From Chloroflexota bacterium (GTDB taxonomy: Bacteria > Chloroflexota > Dehalococcoidia > Lucifugimonadales > Lucifugimonadaceae), in NCBI GenBank assembly GCA_013204545.1, contig JABMNN010000112.1, positions 1 to 48,166 of the forward strand: a stretch of DNA of 48,166 nucleotides, read 5' to 3'. This document shows, piece after piece, positions 1-8,017 of this stretch (positions within the stretch are counted from its first letter, which is position 1; each line of letters begins with the position of its first letter). A program made the translations under genes and the position numbers. Below the pieces are notes generated by a model. That model searched no databases. It saw only the letters and a list, made by a program, of their open reading frames with translations, and had not been told where the DNA came from.

Positions 1-817
1 AGATTGTGCCATGCACTGACATCCTGAGGACGGTTCCCAGAGCAAGTGTCCAAAACGCACGAGTACGAATTGCATCTTTCGCAGTCCAATCGTCATCACT
101 TTCGGCAATCTCTCCTGCGATTGAATTGCCGTTGTCATCGACAGAATTTTCTTGATCAGCCTTCAGCGGATCGCCGTCAGGGCCAACACCAATCGATTCG
201 GGAGACCGTTTGTATAAGATTCCAAGAGGAGCAATGAAAATGATCATCCCAACTCCGACCCAGATAGCAGTGGTATTCCATCCCCACCTAAGTACGGCGA
301 ATGAGAGCAGTGGAACCATGAACGCTCCACCGAGCCGGAATGCGGCGCTGTTTATCGACATCACCATTCCACGACGGCGAGAGAACCACATGTTCAATGC
401 TGTTGTCGAGGCCTGCATGAAGCTAGTCGATGATCCGAGTGATACGACGAATACATAGACCAATAAGAACGAGAAGAAAGTGCTCGTTCGTGACAATAGA
501 ATATAGCCAAGACCTGTTAGCAACGTTCCTGAAATCATTAACCGCCTGACACCGTATCGGTCAAGTAGCCAGCCAGTTAAAGGTCCAACGAGGCCGTTTT
601 CGACTCTAGCAAATGCGAATGGCATCGCAGTCTGAGCCGTAGAAAGCCCGAGACTCTGCGAAATGGGTATGAAAAATACCGTGAAACCCTGCCACTGAAC
701 CGATCCACCGAAGCCATTGGTCAATGTCGAAGCGATGAGTATGTTCCAGCCGTAAAAACGTTTCTTTTTTACGGGTGTGCTATCTGGAACATCTGTGCCA
801 GCATCAGAGTTGGTCAC
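1..817 (-). CDS. MFS transporter, OFA-like (C-terminal part beyond window)
   Basis: Major facilitator superfamily membrane transporter; the 272 visible codons run off the left edge. The start is GTG at 817-815, inside a GTGA overlap with the stop of the upstream methyltransferase gene, which implies translational coupling. After a short polar N-terminus, 'RFYGWNIL' opens the first membrane helix, as is common in the oxalate/formate antiporter (OFA) subfamily. The MFS loop motif is seen as 'GWLLDRYGVRRL', and about six hydrophobic helices are followed by an acidic central loop (residues about 210-255). The substrate cannot be read from the sequence. The amidase upstream may mean uptake of an amide or carboxylate, which is only inference. 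Confidence 0.85.
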   Translation of the reverse strand, partial: MTNSDAGTDVPDSTPVKKKRFYGWNILIASTLTNGFGGSVQWQGFTVFFIPISQSLGLSTAQTAMPFAFARVENGLVGPLTGWLLDRYGVRRLMISGTLLTGLGYILLSRTSTFFSFLLVYVFVVSLGSSTSFMQASTTALNMWFSRRRGMVMSINSAAFRLGGAFMVPLLSFAVLRWGWNTTAIWVGVGMIIFIAPLGILYKRSPESIGVGPDGDPLKADQENSVDDNGNSIAGEIAESDDDWTAKDAIRTRAFWTLALGTVLRMSVHGTI

Positions 818-1341
818 GACTTCCGATTCCTAGTTGCTTTAGCCAACCGGTCGTACATCACGATATTGACAGTCATTCCTAGATTCAGTGACATCGTCGT
901 CGGAATCTTTACGATGTGTCGGCATTTCTTGAGAATCTCAGGACTAACTGATCCGTTTTCCGGGCCAAATATGTAGCAGGCGCGTTCAGGGTGATCGAAC
1001 GTCGCGAGGTCGACAGCATCGTCGGTTAGTTCTACCGCCACGGGTACGCAATCGTTCGGCATGACATCAAAAATGTCGGCGACTTCGAGTACAGGAACAT
1101 GCCGATACGCCCGTCCCGGGTCAGTTGATAATTTACGGACGTTGATCGATTGATCTTTCTCGCCAAGAATAACCATTCTTGCAGAGAATCCCAAAGCTGC
1201 CCTCAGAGCGTGACCAACATTCACTCCGCCCTTGGGTCGATCGAGGGCAATACATGCGAAACCTCGCTGAGCCAACGTCGATTTGCGATCAACCTTGCGC
1301 GGTATTATTCGCTTTGAGCGCTGTGTGTATCCGTAAGTCAA
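814..1341 (-). CDS. SpoU/TrmH-family RNA 2'-O-ribose methyltransferase
   Basis: A 175-residue SPOUT-class methyltransferase predicted to methylate a ribose 2'-OH in tRNA or rRNA using S-adenosylmethionine. All three SpoU motifs are visible: motif 1 with Asn41 and Arg47 ('GGVNVGHALRAALGF'), motif 2 'YIFGPENGSVSPEIL' and motif 3 'IPTTMSLNLGMTVNIVMYD', which forms the trefoil knot. The length is that of a bare catalytic domain such as TrmL, with no added RNA-binding domain. The start is TTG, overlapping the amidase stop as TTGA, and the 3' end overlaps the MFS start as GTGA. The target nucleotide is unknown. Confidence 0.85.
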   Translation of the reverse strand: MTYGYTQRSKRIIPRKVDRKSTLAQRGFACIALDRPKGGVNVGHALRAALGFSARMVILGEKDQSINVRKLSTDPGRAYRHVPVLEVADIFDVMPNDCVPVAVELTDDAVDLATFDHPERACYIFGPENGSVSPEILKKCRHIVKIPTTMSLNLGMTVNIVMYDRLAKATRNRKS

Positions 1342-2768
1342 TTTGTTGTAGGAATATCCGTTGGCGGTCGTTGATGCCAGTTCGTAAGTTTTTCAAATGC
1401 GTGACCAACGCGAAGGACAGTCGATTCATCGAATGGGTGACCAGTGATCATCATTCCGATCGGCATACCAGCTTTAGTGAATCCGCACGGTATCGAGTGT
1501 GAAGGTTGCCCAGTTACATCAAACACCCCTGTAAACATCGGAAGTTCACTTCCTGCACCAAGATTTCCGGCCGATGGTGTGCACTCAGCAATAGTCGGTG
1601 CTTGGATCGGCACAGTAGGGGTGATAAGTACATCGACGCTACTCATCGATTCCGCCATCTGATAATTGAACCACTGACGAGCTCGCTGAGCCTGAACATA
1701 GTCAATCGCGGGAACATTGAAACCTGATTGAATTCTCGATCGCACAGCGGGCGTATACAAATCAGGGTGTTGTGAAATCATTTTTGCGTGGACCGATACT
1801 GCTTCTGGCAACAACACACCTAAATTGATAGCCCTCCCTTTGTCTACCCATGGCATTGGAAGTTCAACTACCTCAGCGCCATTTGCGGCAATCAGGTCAA
1901 TGGCGGCACGAACAGATCTTTTTATTTCTTCATCAACAATCTCGTCGAAGAAGTAGTCCGATGGAACACCGATCTTGAGCCCAGTCAGACCACCATTCAG
2001 CTCTGTCGTGAAATCAGTGATTGGGTGTGAAGATGAGGCTGGGTCTTTGGGGTCATACCCGGCAAGTACATTCATCATCAGCGCACAATCTTCCGTCGTT
2101 CGAGTCATTGGACCAACGTGATCCAAGCTCCACGAAAGATCGAGTACGCCTGATCGTGACACACGGCCGTATGTCGGTTTCAGCCCCGCAATCCCGCAAA
2201 GGGCCGCTGGCATTCGTACCGAGCCACCGGTATCGGTCCCCAATGCAACCGGTACCATCCCTGATGCAACTGCGGTGGCAGAGCCTGAACTAGAACCCGC
2301 GGTAATCCTTGTACTGTCCCACGGATTTTTCACATCTCCCGTAAAGGAATTAACCCCAGTTGTCCCGAAGGCAAACTCAACGAGATTCAACTTGCCGATA
2401 AAAATGGCACCCGCTGCTCTAAGTCTGGTAACAACGCTGGCATCCGCTGTGGCAACGTTGCCGCTCAACACCTTAGACCCACCAGTAGTCTGGTGGCCCG
2501 CTACATCTATCAAATCTTTGAGTCCGACAGGAATACCGTGCATCGGACCCAGATACCTACGATCCGCTATCTCCTCTTGCGCGACCTGAGCACTTTTGCG
2601 CGCTTCGTTATCCCAAACTTCAAGAAACGCGTTGAGTCTTGGTTCAAGTTGAGAAATCCGTGCGAGTGATGCCTCGACTAGATCAACGGGCGACAATTCA
2701 CCCTTGCCGATCAAAGAAGCTAGCTCGCCGATTGACTTGTAAGTGAGATCACTGTTACTGGTCGCCAA
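1338..2768 (-). CDS. Amidase signature (AS) family amidohydrolase
   Basis: A 476-residue AS-family enzyme that hydrolyses a carboxamide. The Lys-cisSer-Ser triad can be placed at Lys84 ('VGLKDLID'), Ser159 in 'AGSSSGSATAVASG' and nucleophile Ser183 in 'GTDTGGSVRMPAAL'. It is distinct from the GatA encoded at 5757-7238, being next to an AtzG-like gene rather than gatC, so a catabolic or salvage amidase is more likely than a tRNA amidotransferase. The start is TTG two bases after the upstream stop, with a weak GAG ribosome-binding sequence; no ATG lies upstream of the conserved N-terminal helix. The substrate is not identifiable. Confidence 0.85.
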   Translation of the reverse strand: MATSNSDLTYKSIGELASLIGKGELSPVDLVEASLARISQLEPRLNAFLEVWDNEARKSAQVAQEEIADRRYLGPMHGIPVGLKDLIDVAGHQTTGGSKVLSGNVATADASVVTRLRAAGAIFIGKLNLVEFAFGTTGVNSFTGDVKNPWDSTRITAGSSSGSATAVASGMVPVALGTDTGGSVRMPAALCGIAGLKPTYGRVSRSGVLDLSWSLDHVGPMTRTTEDCALMMNVLAGYDPKDPASSSHPITDFTTELNGGLTGLKIGVPSDYFFDEIVDEEIKRSVRAAIDLIAANGAEVVELPMPWVDKGRAINLGVLLPEAVSVHAKMISQHPDLYTPAVRSRIQSGFNVPAIDYVQAQRARQWFNYQMAESMSSVDVLITPTVPIQAPTIAECTPSAGNLGAGSELPMFTGVFDVTGQPSHSIPCGFTKAGMPIGMMITGHPFDESTVLRVGHAFEKLTNWHQRPPTDIPTTN

Positions 2769-2770
2769 AG

Positions 2771-2974
2771 TTACTCAAGCTCGCGCTTTGATTGTGTGGG
2801 CACGAAGATCGCCGCTGGCTCGAACCCCGTCGTGTCGATTTCGCGAATGGTCGAATAGGCAGCATCCACAACCGCGCCAAATCCACCGATATCCTCGGCG
2901 TCAACGATTGAGATTTTCAGGTGGTGCTCATTAGCTCGATCTGAGAATTCGCGAGCGTTATCAGTTGGGCTCAT
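2771..2974 (-). CDS. AtzG-like (DUF4089-type) small amidase partner
   Basis: A 67-residue protein encoded immediately before the amidase (2-base gap). It has a short helical N-terminal part and ends in 'GFEPAAIFVPTQ', resembling the C-terminal 'EPA..F.P' signature of AtzG/DUF4089 proteins. Those are GatC-like subunits that stabilise a partner amidase such as AtzE. The ATG at 2974-2972 is the only good start. The assignment rests on position plus a short C-terminal resemblance, so it is tentative; the alternative is an uncharacterised small protein. It is the first gene of the minus-strand operon, divergent from argS. Confidence 0.5.
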   Translation of the reverse strand: MSPTDNAREFSDRANEHHLKISIVDAEDIGGFGAVVDAAYSTIREIDTTGFEPAAIFVPTQSKRELE

Positions 2975-3038
2975 TTAGGGAGTCTCAAAATCTGTATTTC
3001 TAGTTGCACGGCAGTATAGACCTGCAATGTTTGTATCG

Positions 3039-3047
3039 TGCTAATCT
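3039..3047 (+). promoter_or_regulatory. Extended -10 promoter element of argS
   Basis: TG-C-TAATCT (TG at 3039-3040, hexamer 3042-3047) ends nine bases before the argS ATG. No Shine-Dalgarno sequence lies between them and no -35 box is obvious. Transcription would be expected to start within about three bases of the ATG, giving a leaderless or nearly leaderless mRNA. The prfA promoter has the same arrangement. Confidence 0.4.
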
Positions 3048-3056
3048 GAACGGTCT

Positions 3057-4730
3057 ATGCAAATAACCGACACACTCGCAATACTCGTTGCTGAAGCGCT
3101 GGAATCTGCTCAGGCTGCAGGTTCTCTACCTGCCTCTGGCGACGTTGAAATAAACATCGAACGGCCAAAACAGGCGGAACATGGCGATTTTAGTACCAGC
3201 CTCCCGCTAACACTTGCCCGATCCATGCGAATGGCGCCGCTCAAAATAGCGGAAGTAATTGCCGCTGCTTGCCCGGAACACCCCATCGTCGGTAAAATCA
3301 CTCACGCCGCTCCGGGATTCGTCAACTTCACTCTTTCCACATCGTGGCTCCAGTCGCAAGTGGATGCGGTTCGCGAAGCTGGCGAACATTTCGGATCAGT
3401 CGACACCGGTAAAGGTAAGAGTGTTCAGGTCGAATTCGTAAGCGTAAATCCAACTGGACCACTCCATGTAGGACATGCCCGAGGTGCTGTGATCGGCAGT
3501 ACTCTCGCGAACGTTCTCGCTGCTGCCGGATACGATGTGCAGCGCGAATACTACGTCAATGACGCGGGGAACCAAATGAGAGTGTTCTACGACACTCTCT
3601 ATTCGAGGTATATGCAGGCCGCCGGTCAAGATGTGCCACTACCGGACCCAGCATACCCTGGTGAATATCTGAAAGATTTAGCTGTTGATTTACTTAAGGA
3701 TCTCGGCGACGGATCTGTAGGTAAAGAGAAATCCGAAGCGATCGCCGATCTTGCGCCCGAATCTCTAAAACGAACTCTCGAAGATATTCGAGTAGTGCTA
3801 GTAAAACTAGGCGTGTCGTACGACCAGTGGTTCCACGAAAGCAGTTTGCTCGCCTCTGGTAGATTCGAAGAGGTTCTAAAATTTCTCGAAGATGCTGATC
3901 TTGTGGTCGAACGAGATGGAGCGAAGTGGTTCGCAGCCACGAAGTTAGGACTCGAAGAAGACATCGTCGTAATCCGAAGTGGTGAAGGCGGCCCAACTTA
4001 TTTTGGTACCGATATCGCCTATCACCACGAAAAATTCATTACTCGAAAATTCGACCGTGTCGTCAACGTCTGGGGTGCCGATCACCACGGTCATGTCGCC
4101 AGAATGCATGCGCTACTAAGGGCATTCGGCCTCAATCCTGATCGCCTGAAGATCATCCTGAATCAGATCGTCAATTTCAAGAATGAAGGCGAATCTCTCA
4201 AGTTCAGCAAGAGAAACAACGTGATGGTCACCGTTGAAGAGTTACTGGAAGAAGTTGGTGCAGACGCATGCCGATTCACATTCCTCAGTCGGTCGCCCGA
4301 ATCCCACATGGAGTTCGATCTCGGACTTGCGAAGACCCAATCGTCTGAAAACCCCGTTTACTACGTGCAGTACGGGCACGCCCGCATGGCGTCAGTACTT
4401 CGAACCGCTGTTGAACGCGGTATTAAATACGAGACTGCCGATCTTTCATTACTGACGCATGACCGTGAGCTGGAATTAATTCGAAAAATTATCGAACTGC
4501 CAGCAATCATCGAACGCTCCGCTGAACGTTGCGAGCCACATCATTTGCCACACTACGCCATGGAACTAGCACGCTCGCTCCAACGATTCTACGAAGCATG
4601 CCGCGTGGTATCTTCCGAAGAAGGCGAATTAGAACTATCCCGGGCGCGACTACAACTGGTTGAGGCCGCTAAATTAGCCTTGAGCCGTACTCTCAGTCTG
4701 ATGGGGATGACCTCACCAGAACGAATGTAA
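3057..4730 (+). CDS. argS: Arginyl-tRNA synthetase
   Basis: A class I aminoacyl-tRNA synthetase charging tRNA-Arg with arginine, cytosolic. At 557 residues it has the normal length. An N-terminal Add-1 domain (about 1-110) precedes the HIGH motif, seen as 'HVGH' at 137-140 ('NPTGPLHVGHARG'). A KMSKS-like segment, 'LKFSKRNNV', lies near residue 385, and an all-helical DALR anticodon-binding domain ends the protein. ATG 3057 has no Shine-Dalgarno but a -10 element just upstream. It is transcribed alone, divergent from the amidase operon and convergent with the carbonic anhydrase gene 11 bases downstream. Confidence 0.97.
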   Translation: MQITDTLAILVAEALESAQAAGSLPASGDVEINIERPKQAEHGDFSTSLPLTLARSMRMAPLKIAEVIAAACPEHPIVGKITHAAPGFVNFTLSTSWLQSQVDAVREAGEHFGSVDTGKGKSVQVEFVSVNPTGPLHVGHARGAVIGSTLANVLAAAGYDVQREYYVNDAGNQMRVFYDTLYSRYMQAAGQDVPLPDPAYPGEYLKDLAVDLLKDLGDGSVGKEKSEAIADLAPESLKRTLEDIRVVLVKLGVSYDQWFHESSLLASGRFEEVLKFLEDADLVVERDGAKWFAATKLGLEEDIVVIRSGEGGPTYFGTDIAYHHEKFITRKFDRVVNVWGADHHGHVARMHALLRAFGLNPDRLKIILNQIVNFKNEGESLKFSKRNNVMVTVEELLEEVGADACRFTFLSRSPESHMEFDLGLAKTQSSENPVYYVQYGHARMASVLRTAVERGIKYETADLSLLTHDRELELIRKIIELPAIIERSAERCEPHHLPHYAMELARSLQRFYEACRVVSSEEGELELSRARLQLVEAAKLALSRTLSLMGMTSPERM

Positions 4731-4741
4731 CCGGAAGTAAT

Positions 4742-5272
4742 CTAGGAAACCGGTTGGCCTGAATGACCAAGCCCTGCATCTGTGTAGCGTGCAATTCGGT
4801 TCACATACGACGCTGCTGCACGCTTCATTAATTCCGTGTGTCGTTCTTTGACTACGCCAAGTGCCTTTCCCGGAGTCCCACGTACAAGAGCATTGTCTTC
4901 GTACACAGAATTCTCAGTTAGCGTGCTACCGGCTGCTACAAGGGAATTCTGGCCAATAACAACCCCATCATTGAGTGTGCAATTGTTGCCGAGAAGACTC
5001 CCGTTTCCGATTACTCGAGCGTGACACACAACGCCATGACCGATTGTAACGTCGTCGCCAATTACAGCGTCAGCATCAGCGTGAAGCACCGAATTGTCTT
5101 GAATATTAGTACCCGCACCAATCTTGATCTTGCCCGAATCAGCACGAATTACTACACCCGGCCAGATGCTAGATCGAGGGCCTATTTCTATATCGCCCAC
5201 AAGGTAAGCAGTTTCAGAAACGAATGCTGTGGGGTCGATAACTGGCGTCTTGCCATCAAGCGATCTAATCAT
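4742..5272 (-). CDS. Gamma-class carbonic anhydrase-like hexapeptide protein
   Basis: A 176-residue left-handed beta-helix protein of the YrdA/PaaY/gamma-carbonic anhydrase group, expected to form a trimer. Imperfect hexapeptide repeats run from about residue 10 to 130. The three metal-binding histidines are present with family spacing: His64 ('SVLHAD'), His79 and His84 ('GHGVVCHA'). Reversible CO2 hydration is therefore possible, but many members of this group have no proven activity. The ATG at 5272 is a normal start. The gene lies downstream of gatC-gatA and the lipoprotein gene on the same strand, and converges on argS. Confidence 0.85.
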   Translation of the reverse strand: MIRSLDGKTPVIDPTAFVSETAYLVGDIEIGPRSSIWPGVVIRADSGKIKIGAGTNIQDNSVLHADADAVIGDDVTIGHGVVCHARVIGNGSLLGNNCTLNDGVVIGQNSLVAAGSTLTENSVYEDNALVRGTPGKALGVVKERHTELMKRAAASYVNRIARYTDAGLGHSGQPVS

Positions 5273-5301
5273 TCAACTAGCCTCTGCTCATTTGGTTGAC
5301 T

Positions 5302-5745
5302 TCAGTTTTTAGGTAATCGAGGAAACGTTAGGTCGAGCACTTGATTGGTTGGCCTTCCGACAGTCTTCCAATCCCATGTCTCCTCAGCTTTAACGTGATC
5401 GCCGTCCCGACTACCAAGGTAGAAGCTAATTACGCCAAGTTCAACGTCTTCAGCGCTAACTGGCCCGAGAATTACATGAACGTATTCCCCGGCGAATGTG
5501 GTCGAGAGTGGTGATCCACCATGAATGAATTCAGCATAAATCGTCGAATCAACCGGCCCAGGTTCCCCATCAACTGTGAATTTACCTTCGAAGATAATCG
5601 GAAACTGAGGAGGACCTGCAACTGGAGTGAAATCGTCTCTGTCGTAAGGGGTCGGTTCAACATCTGATGCGCAACCGACAATCGCAATAATTGTCAGAGC
5701 GAAAGCGACTAATACCAGTAGCGAAAAGTTCTTAGTTTTTGTCAC
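5302..5745 (-). CDS. Secreted lipoprotein with beta-sandwich-like domain
   Basis: Predicted lipoprotein of 147 residues with GTG 5745 as start. A basic N-terminus (TKTK), a hydrophobic stretch and the lipobox 'IVGC' place the lipidated Cys at residue 25. A start further upstream at 5784 would overlap gatA by 28 bases and spoil the signal peptide; from 5745 the gap to the gatA stop is 11 bases. The mature part has the pattern 'FEGKFTVDGEPGP...IYAEF...GEY...ISFYLG', which also occurs twice in the anchored protein encoded at 14983-16050. Function unknown; probably an extracytoplasmic beta domain. It likely lies in the gatC-gatA transcript. Confidence 0.7.
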   Translation of the reverse strand: MTKTKNFSLLVLVAFALTIIAIVGCASDVEPTPYDRDDFTPVAGPPQFPIIFEGKFTVDGEPGPVDSTIYAEFIHGGSPLSTTFAGEYVHVILGPVSAEDVELGVISFYLGSRDGDHVKAEETWDWKTVGRPTNQVLDLTFPRLPKN

Positions 5746-5756
5746 GTTTATACAGT

Positions 5757-7238
5757 TCAAATGAGTGGATGGTTTTTGTGCCAACCGGTTGCACGCTCGT
5801 ATGCTGAAGCGGCTCGTATTACCGCTGTGTCACCAAACTGTGGCCCAATAAACTGAAGCCCTACGGGTAGTCCATCGGACATTCCGCCCGGTATTGAGAT
5901 CGATGGCAGGCCAGCGATGTTGACCGGAATCGTGCATACATCGTTCATGTACATCTGGAACGGATCATTGATCTTGTCACCAATCTTGAAAGCCGTATTT
6001 GGCGATGTAGGCGTCACTAGAACATCGAACTTCAGAAAAGCGTCTGTGAACTCACGTCTAATGAGAGTTCGCACCTGCTGAGCTTTCTTATAGTAAGCGT
6101 CGTAGTAACCAGCAGATAAAGCGTATGTACCCAGAAGGATTCGACGCTTCACTTCATCGCCGAATCCTTCTCCTCTGGCAGTTTCGGTAGCCCGAGCTGA
6201 AGTTGGGGCGTCGAGTGTGCCGAGTCCGTACTTCACACCATCGTATCGAGATAGATTCGCTGACGCCTCCGACGGCGCAATGATGTAGTAAACCGCCAAC
6301 GCATGATCGGTTAACGGCAGTGAAATCTCGCTAATGTTGGCACCAAGATCTTCTAGAGTCTTGAGAGATGCTTCGAATGCCTCGCGAACACCCGGTTCGA
6401 TACCGTCGACAAGATATTCCTTTGGGACGCCAATGTTCATTCCAGCAACGCCTTGATCGATGTCTCTCGCAAAATCATCAAACGGTGCTGCAACAGACGT
6501 TGAATCACGACGATCATGACTGGAAATGACGTTCAGTGCGTCTGCACAGTCAGCAACACTTCGAGTAAGTGGTCCGATTTGATCAAGTGACGAGCCGAAT
6601 GCCAACAAACCATATCGACTCACCAGACCATATGTCGGTTTCATTCCTACGACACCACACAGAGCTGCTGGCTGCCGAATACTTCCACCGGTGTCCGAAC
6701 CGAATGCAATGAAACATTCGCCAGCAGCTACGCCAGCACCTGCGCCACCCGAGCTACCGCCGGGAACACGGTCGGTATCCCACGGATTGTGAACAGGACC
6801 GTACGCCGAAGTTTCGTTTGATGAACCCATAGCAAATTCATCGAGGTTGCCCTTACCAAGAATGACAGCGCCGGCATCTTTGAGATTACTAACTACCGTT
6901 CCGTCATAAGGTGGAATGTACCCCTTAAGAATTTTTGAGGCTGCCGTCGTCTCAACGTCTTTTGTCGAGAAGTTGTCTTTAACCATTACCGGTATGCCGG
7001 TTAGTGTCGTCGGTTCCTGACCTGAACCTCGAAGTCGCTGATCCGCAAGTTCGGCAGCAGCAAGCGCTCGTTCGGCGGTAATGGTAATAAACGAATTTAA
7101 TTTAGGCTCGAGCGAAGCTATGCGGTCGAGTATCAACCGGGTTGCTTCAACTGAAGAGATTTCTCTAGCATCGAATTTAGCGCGGAGATCACGCGCCGTC
7201 AAAAAGTAGATATCAGAATTTATTGCCTGTGTTGTCAT
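5757..7238 (-). CDS. gatA: Asp-tRNA(Asn)/Glu-tRNA(Gln) amidotransferase subunit A
   Basis: Glutaminase subunit of the GatCAB complex, which converts Glu-tRNA(Gln) and/or Asp-tRNA(Asn) to Gln-tRNA or Asn-tRNA; GatA releases ammonia from glutamine. The 493 residues match GatA length. The amidase-signature triad is placed at Lys87 ('PVMVKDNF'), Ser162 ('PGGSSGGAGAG') and Ser186 ('GSDTGGSIRQPAAL'). The last Ser of the usual GSSGGS motif is Ala here, at a position that is not catalytic. It follows gatC after 75 bases; gatB is not in the window. No GlnRS or AsnRS gene is seen, consistent with an indirect charging route. Confidence 0.95.
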   Translation of the reverse strand: MTTQAINSDIYFLTARDLRAKFDAREISSVEATRLILDRIASLEPKLNSFITITAERALAAAELADQRLRGSGQEPTTLTGIPVMVKDNFSTKDVETTAASKILKGYIPPYDGTVVSNLKDAGAVILGKGNLDEFAMGSSNETSAYGPVHNPWDTDRVPGGSSGGAGAGVAAGECFIAFGSDTGGSIRQPAALCGVVGMKPTYGLVSRYGLLAFGSSLDQIGPLTRSVADCADALNVISSHDRRDSTSVAAPFDDFARDIDQGVAGMNIGVPKEYLVDGIEPGVREAFEASLKTLEDLGANISEISLPLTDHALAVYYIIAPSEASANLSRYDGVKYGLGTLDAPTSARATETARGEGFGDEVKRRILLGTYALSAGYYDAYYKKAQQVRTLIRREFTDAFLKFDVLVTPTSPNTAFKIGDKINDPFQMYMNDVCTIPVNIAGLPSISIPGGMSDGLPVGLQFIGPQFGDTAVIRAASAYERATGWHKNHPLI

Positions 7239-7313
7239 TCGGTTTTTCTGGCGGTATTGCTGTCGGTGTTTCTAGAAGATGGAGTTGGCCGAAGTAGTAA
7301 CTGATGTTCAGGT

Positions 7314-7604
7314 CTATTCCATAACCGGACGAACTCGTATGAATTCGCCATCTCGGTCAGGGGCGTTCCTCAGCACGTCTTGCTGATCCATCGGTGGCTG
7401 GGGAACGTCCTTACGCATCACCGTGTTCGAATCGGTCGTGTGCCCTGTGGCCTCGACTCCATCAGTATCGACAGCAGACAAAGAGGCGAAATGCCCTAGG
7501 ATGTCCGTTAGTTGAACACGCATGTTCTCTGCCTCTGCTTCGGAAAGTTTGATATACGCCAACTGCGCAATATGTTCAACGTCTTTGGGAGTTAATGGAT
7601 CCAT
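7314..7604 (-). CDS. gatC: Asp/Glu-tRNA amidotransferase subunit C
   Basis: A 96-residue subunit that wraps between GatA and GatB and is needed for stable folding of GatA. The family pattern is clear: N-terminal 'LTPKDVEHIAQLAYIKLSE', a helix ending in 'ILGHFASLSAVDTDGVEAT' and the C-terminal 'LRNAPDRDGEFIRVRPVME'. ATG 7604 is a normal start. A -10-like TAGAAT lies about 13 bases upstream on the minus strand and no Shine-Dalgarno is obvious, so the leader may be very short. First gene of the gatC-gatA-lipoprotein-carbonic anhydrase run. Confidence 0.95.
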   Translation of the reverse strand: MDPLTPKDVEHIAQLAYIKLSEAEAENMRVQLTDILGHFASLSAVDTDGVEATGHTTDSNTVMRKDVPQPPMDQQDVLRNAPDRDGEFIRVRPVME

Positions 7605-7759
7605 TGTTATCGGAGAAATTCTACTAGTTCTGCAGCACTGATATTAAGGATCAAGCTATACAGATAACGAGGCGTTTGATCGGCACGAAAGATCGAGTGT
7701 AGCAGCGCCTTAAAGGATGAGGGTTGAACGAAACACACAAGAATGCACCTCCGAGCTGT

Positions 7760-7789
7760 TTGACACGTCCAATTCTGATTGCCTAGAAT
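7760..7789 (+). promoter_or_regulatory. Sigma-70-type promoter upstream of pyrG
   Basis: A perfect -35 TTGACA (7760-7765), an 18-base spacer and -10 TAGAAT (7784-7789). The start of transcription would be near 7796, giving pyrG an untranslated leader of about 220 bases that contains the inverted repeats annotated at 7871-7931. The 7605-7759 part of this gene-free stretch shows nothing else recognisable. Confidence 0.65.
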
Positions 7790-7870
7790 CGAATTCCGTG
7801 TAGGGTTATTTTGTAACGGGCAATACCTGAGTCCGTATCCCTACCCGAGGATGTGTGCAATCTCTGCAAA

Positions 7871-7931
7871 GAGCCGCCTTAACCAGATATCGATATCGGT
7901 ATTAATTCTCACCTGCATCGACAGGCGGCTC
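7871..7931 (+). promoter_or_regulatory. Inverted-repeat structure in the pyrG leader
   Basis: GAGCCGCCT (7871-7879) and AGGCGGCTC (7923-7931) form a perfect 9-bp stem enclosing 43 bases. The loop itself holds a perfect 12-base palindrome, GATATCGATATC (7886-7897). No U-tract follows, so it is not an ordinary terminator. It may be a regulatory fold in the pyrG mRNA leader; the ligand or protein is unknown. It does not match the pyrG attenuator known from Gram-positive bacteria, which relies on reiterative transcription at the start site. Confidence 0.4.
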
Positions 7932-8017
7932 CGCACCCCCTCTAATACTTCTCTTTTATCGGCTGTCACGTCGGCTGGGCGCGAGTCCGTAATCATTCGA
8001 ATGGGCGGTACTGCCGC

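Noticed and set aside
46-458. Two plus-strand frames near the left edge
   Set aside because: They are antisense to the MFS transporter frame, which is open to the window edge and has clear family motifs.
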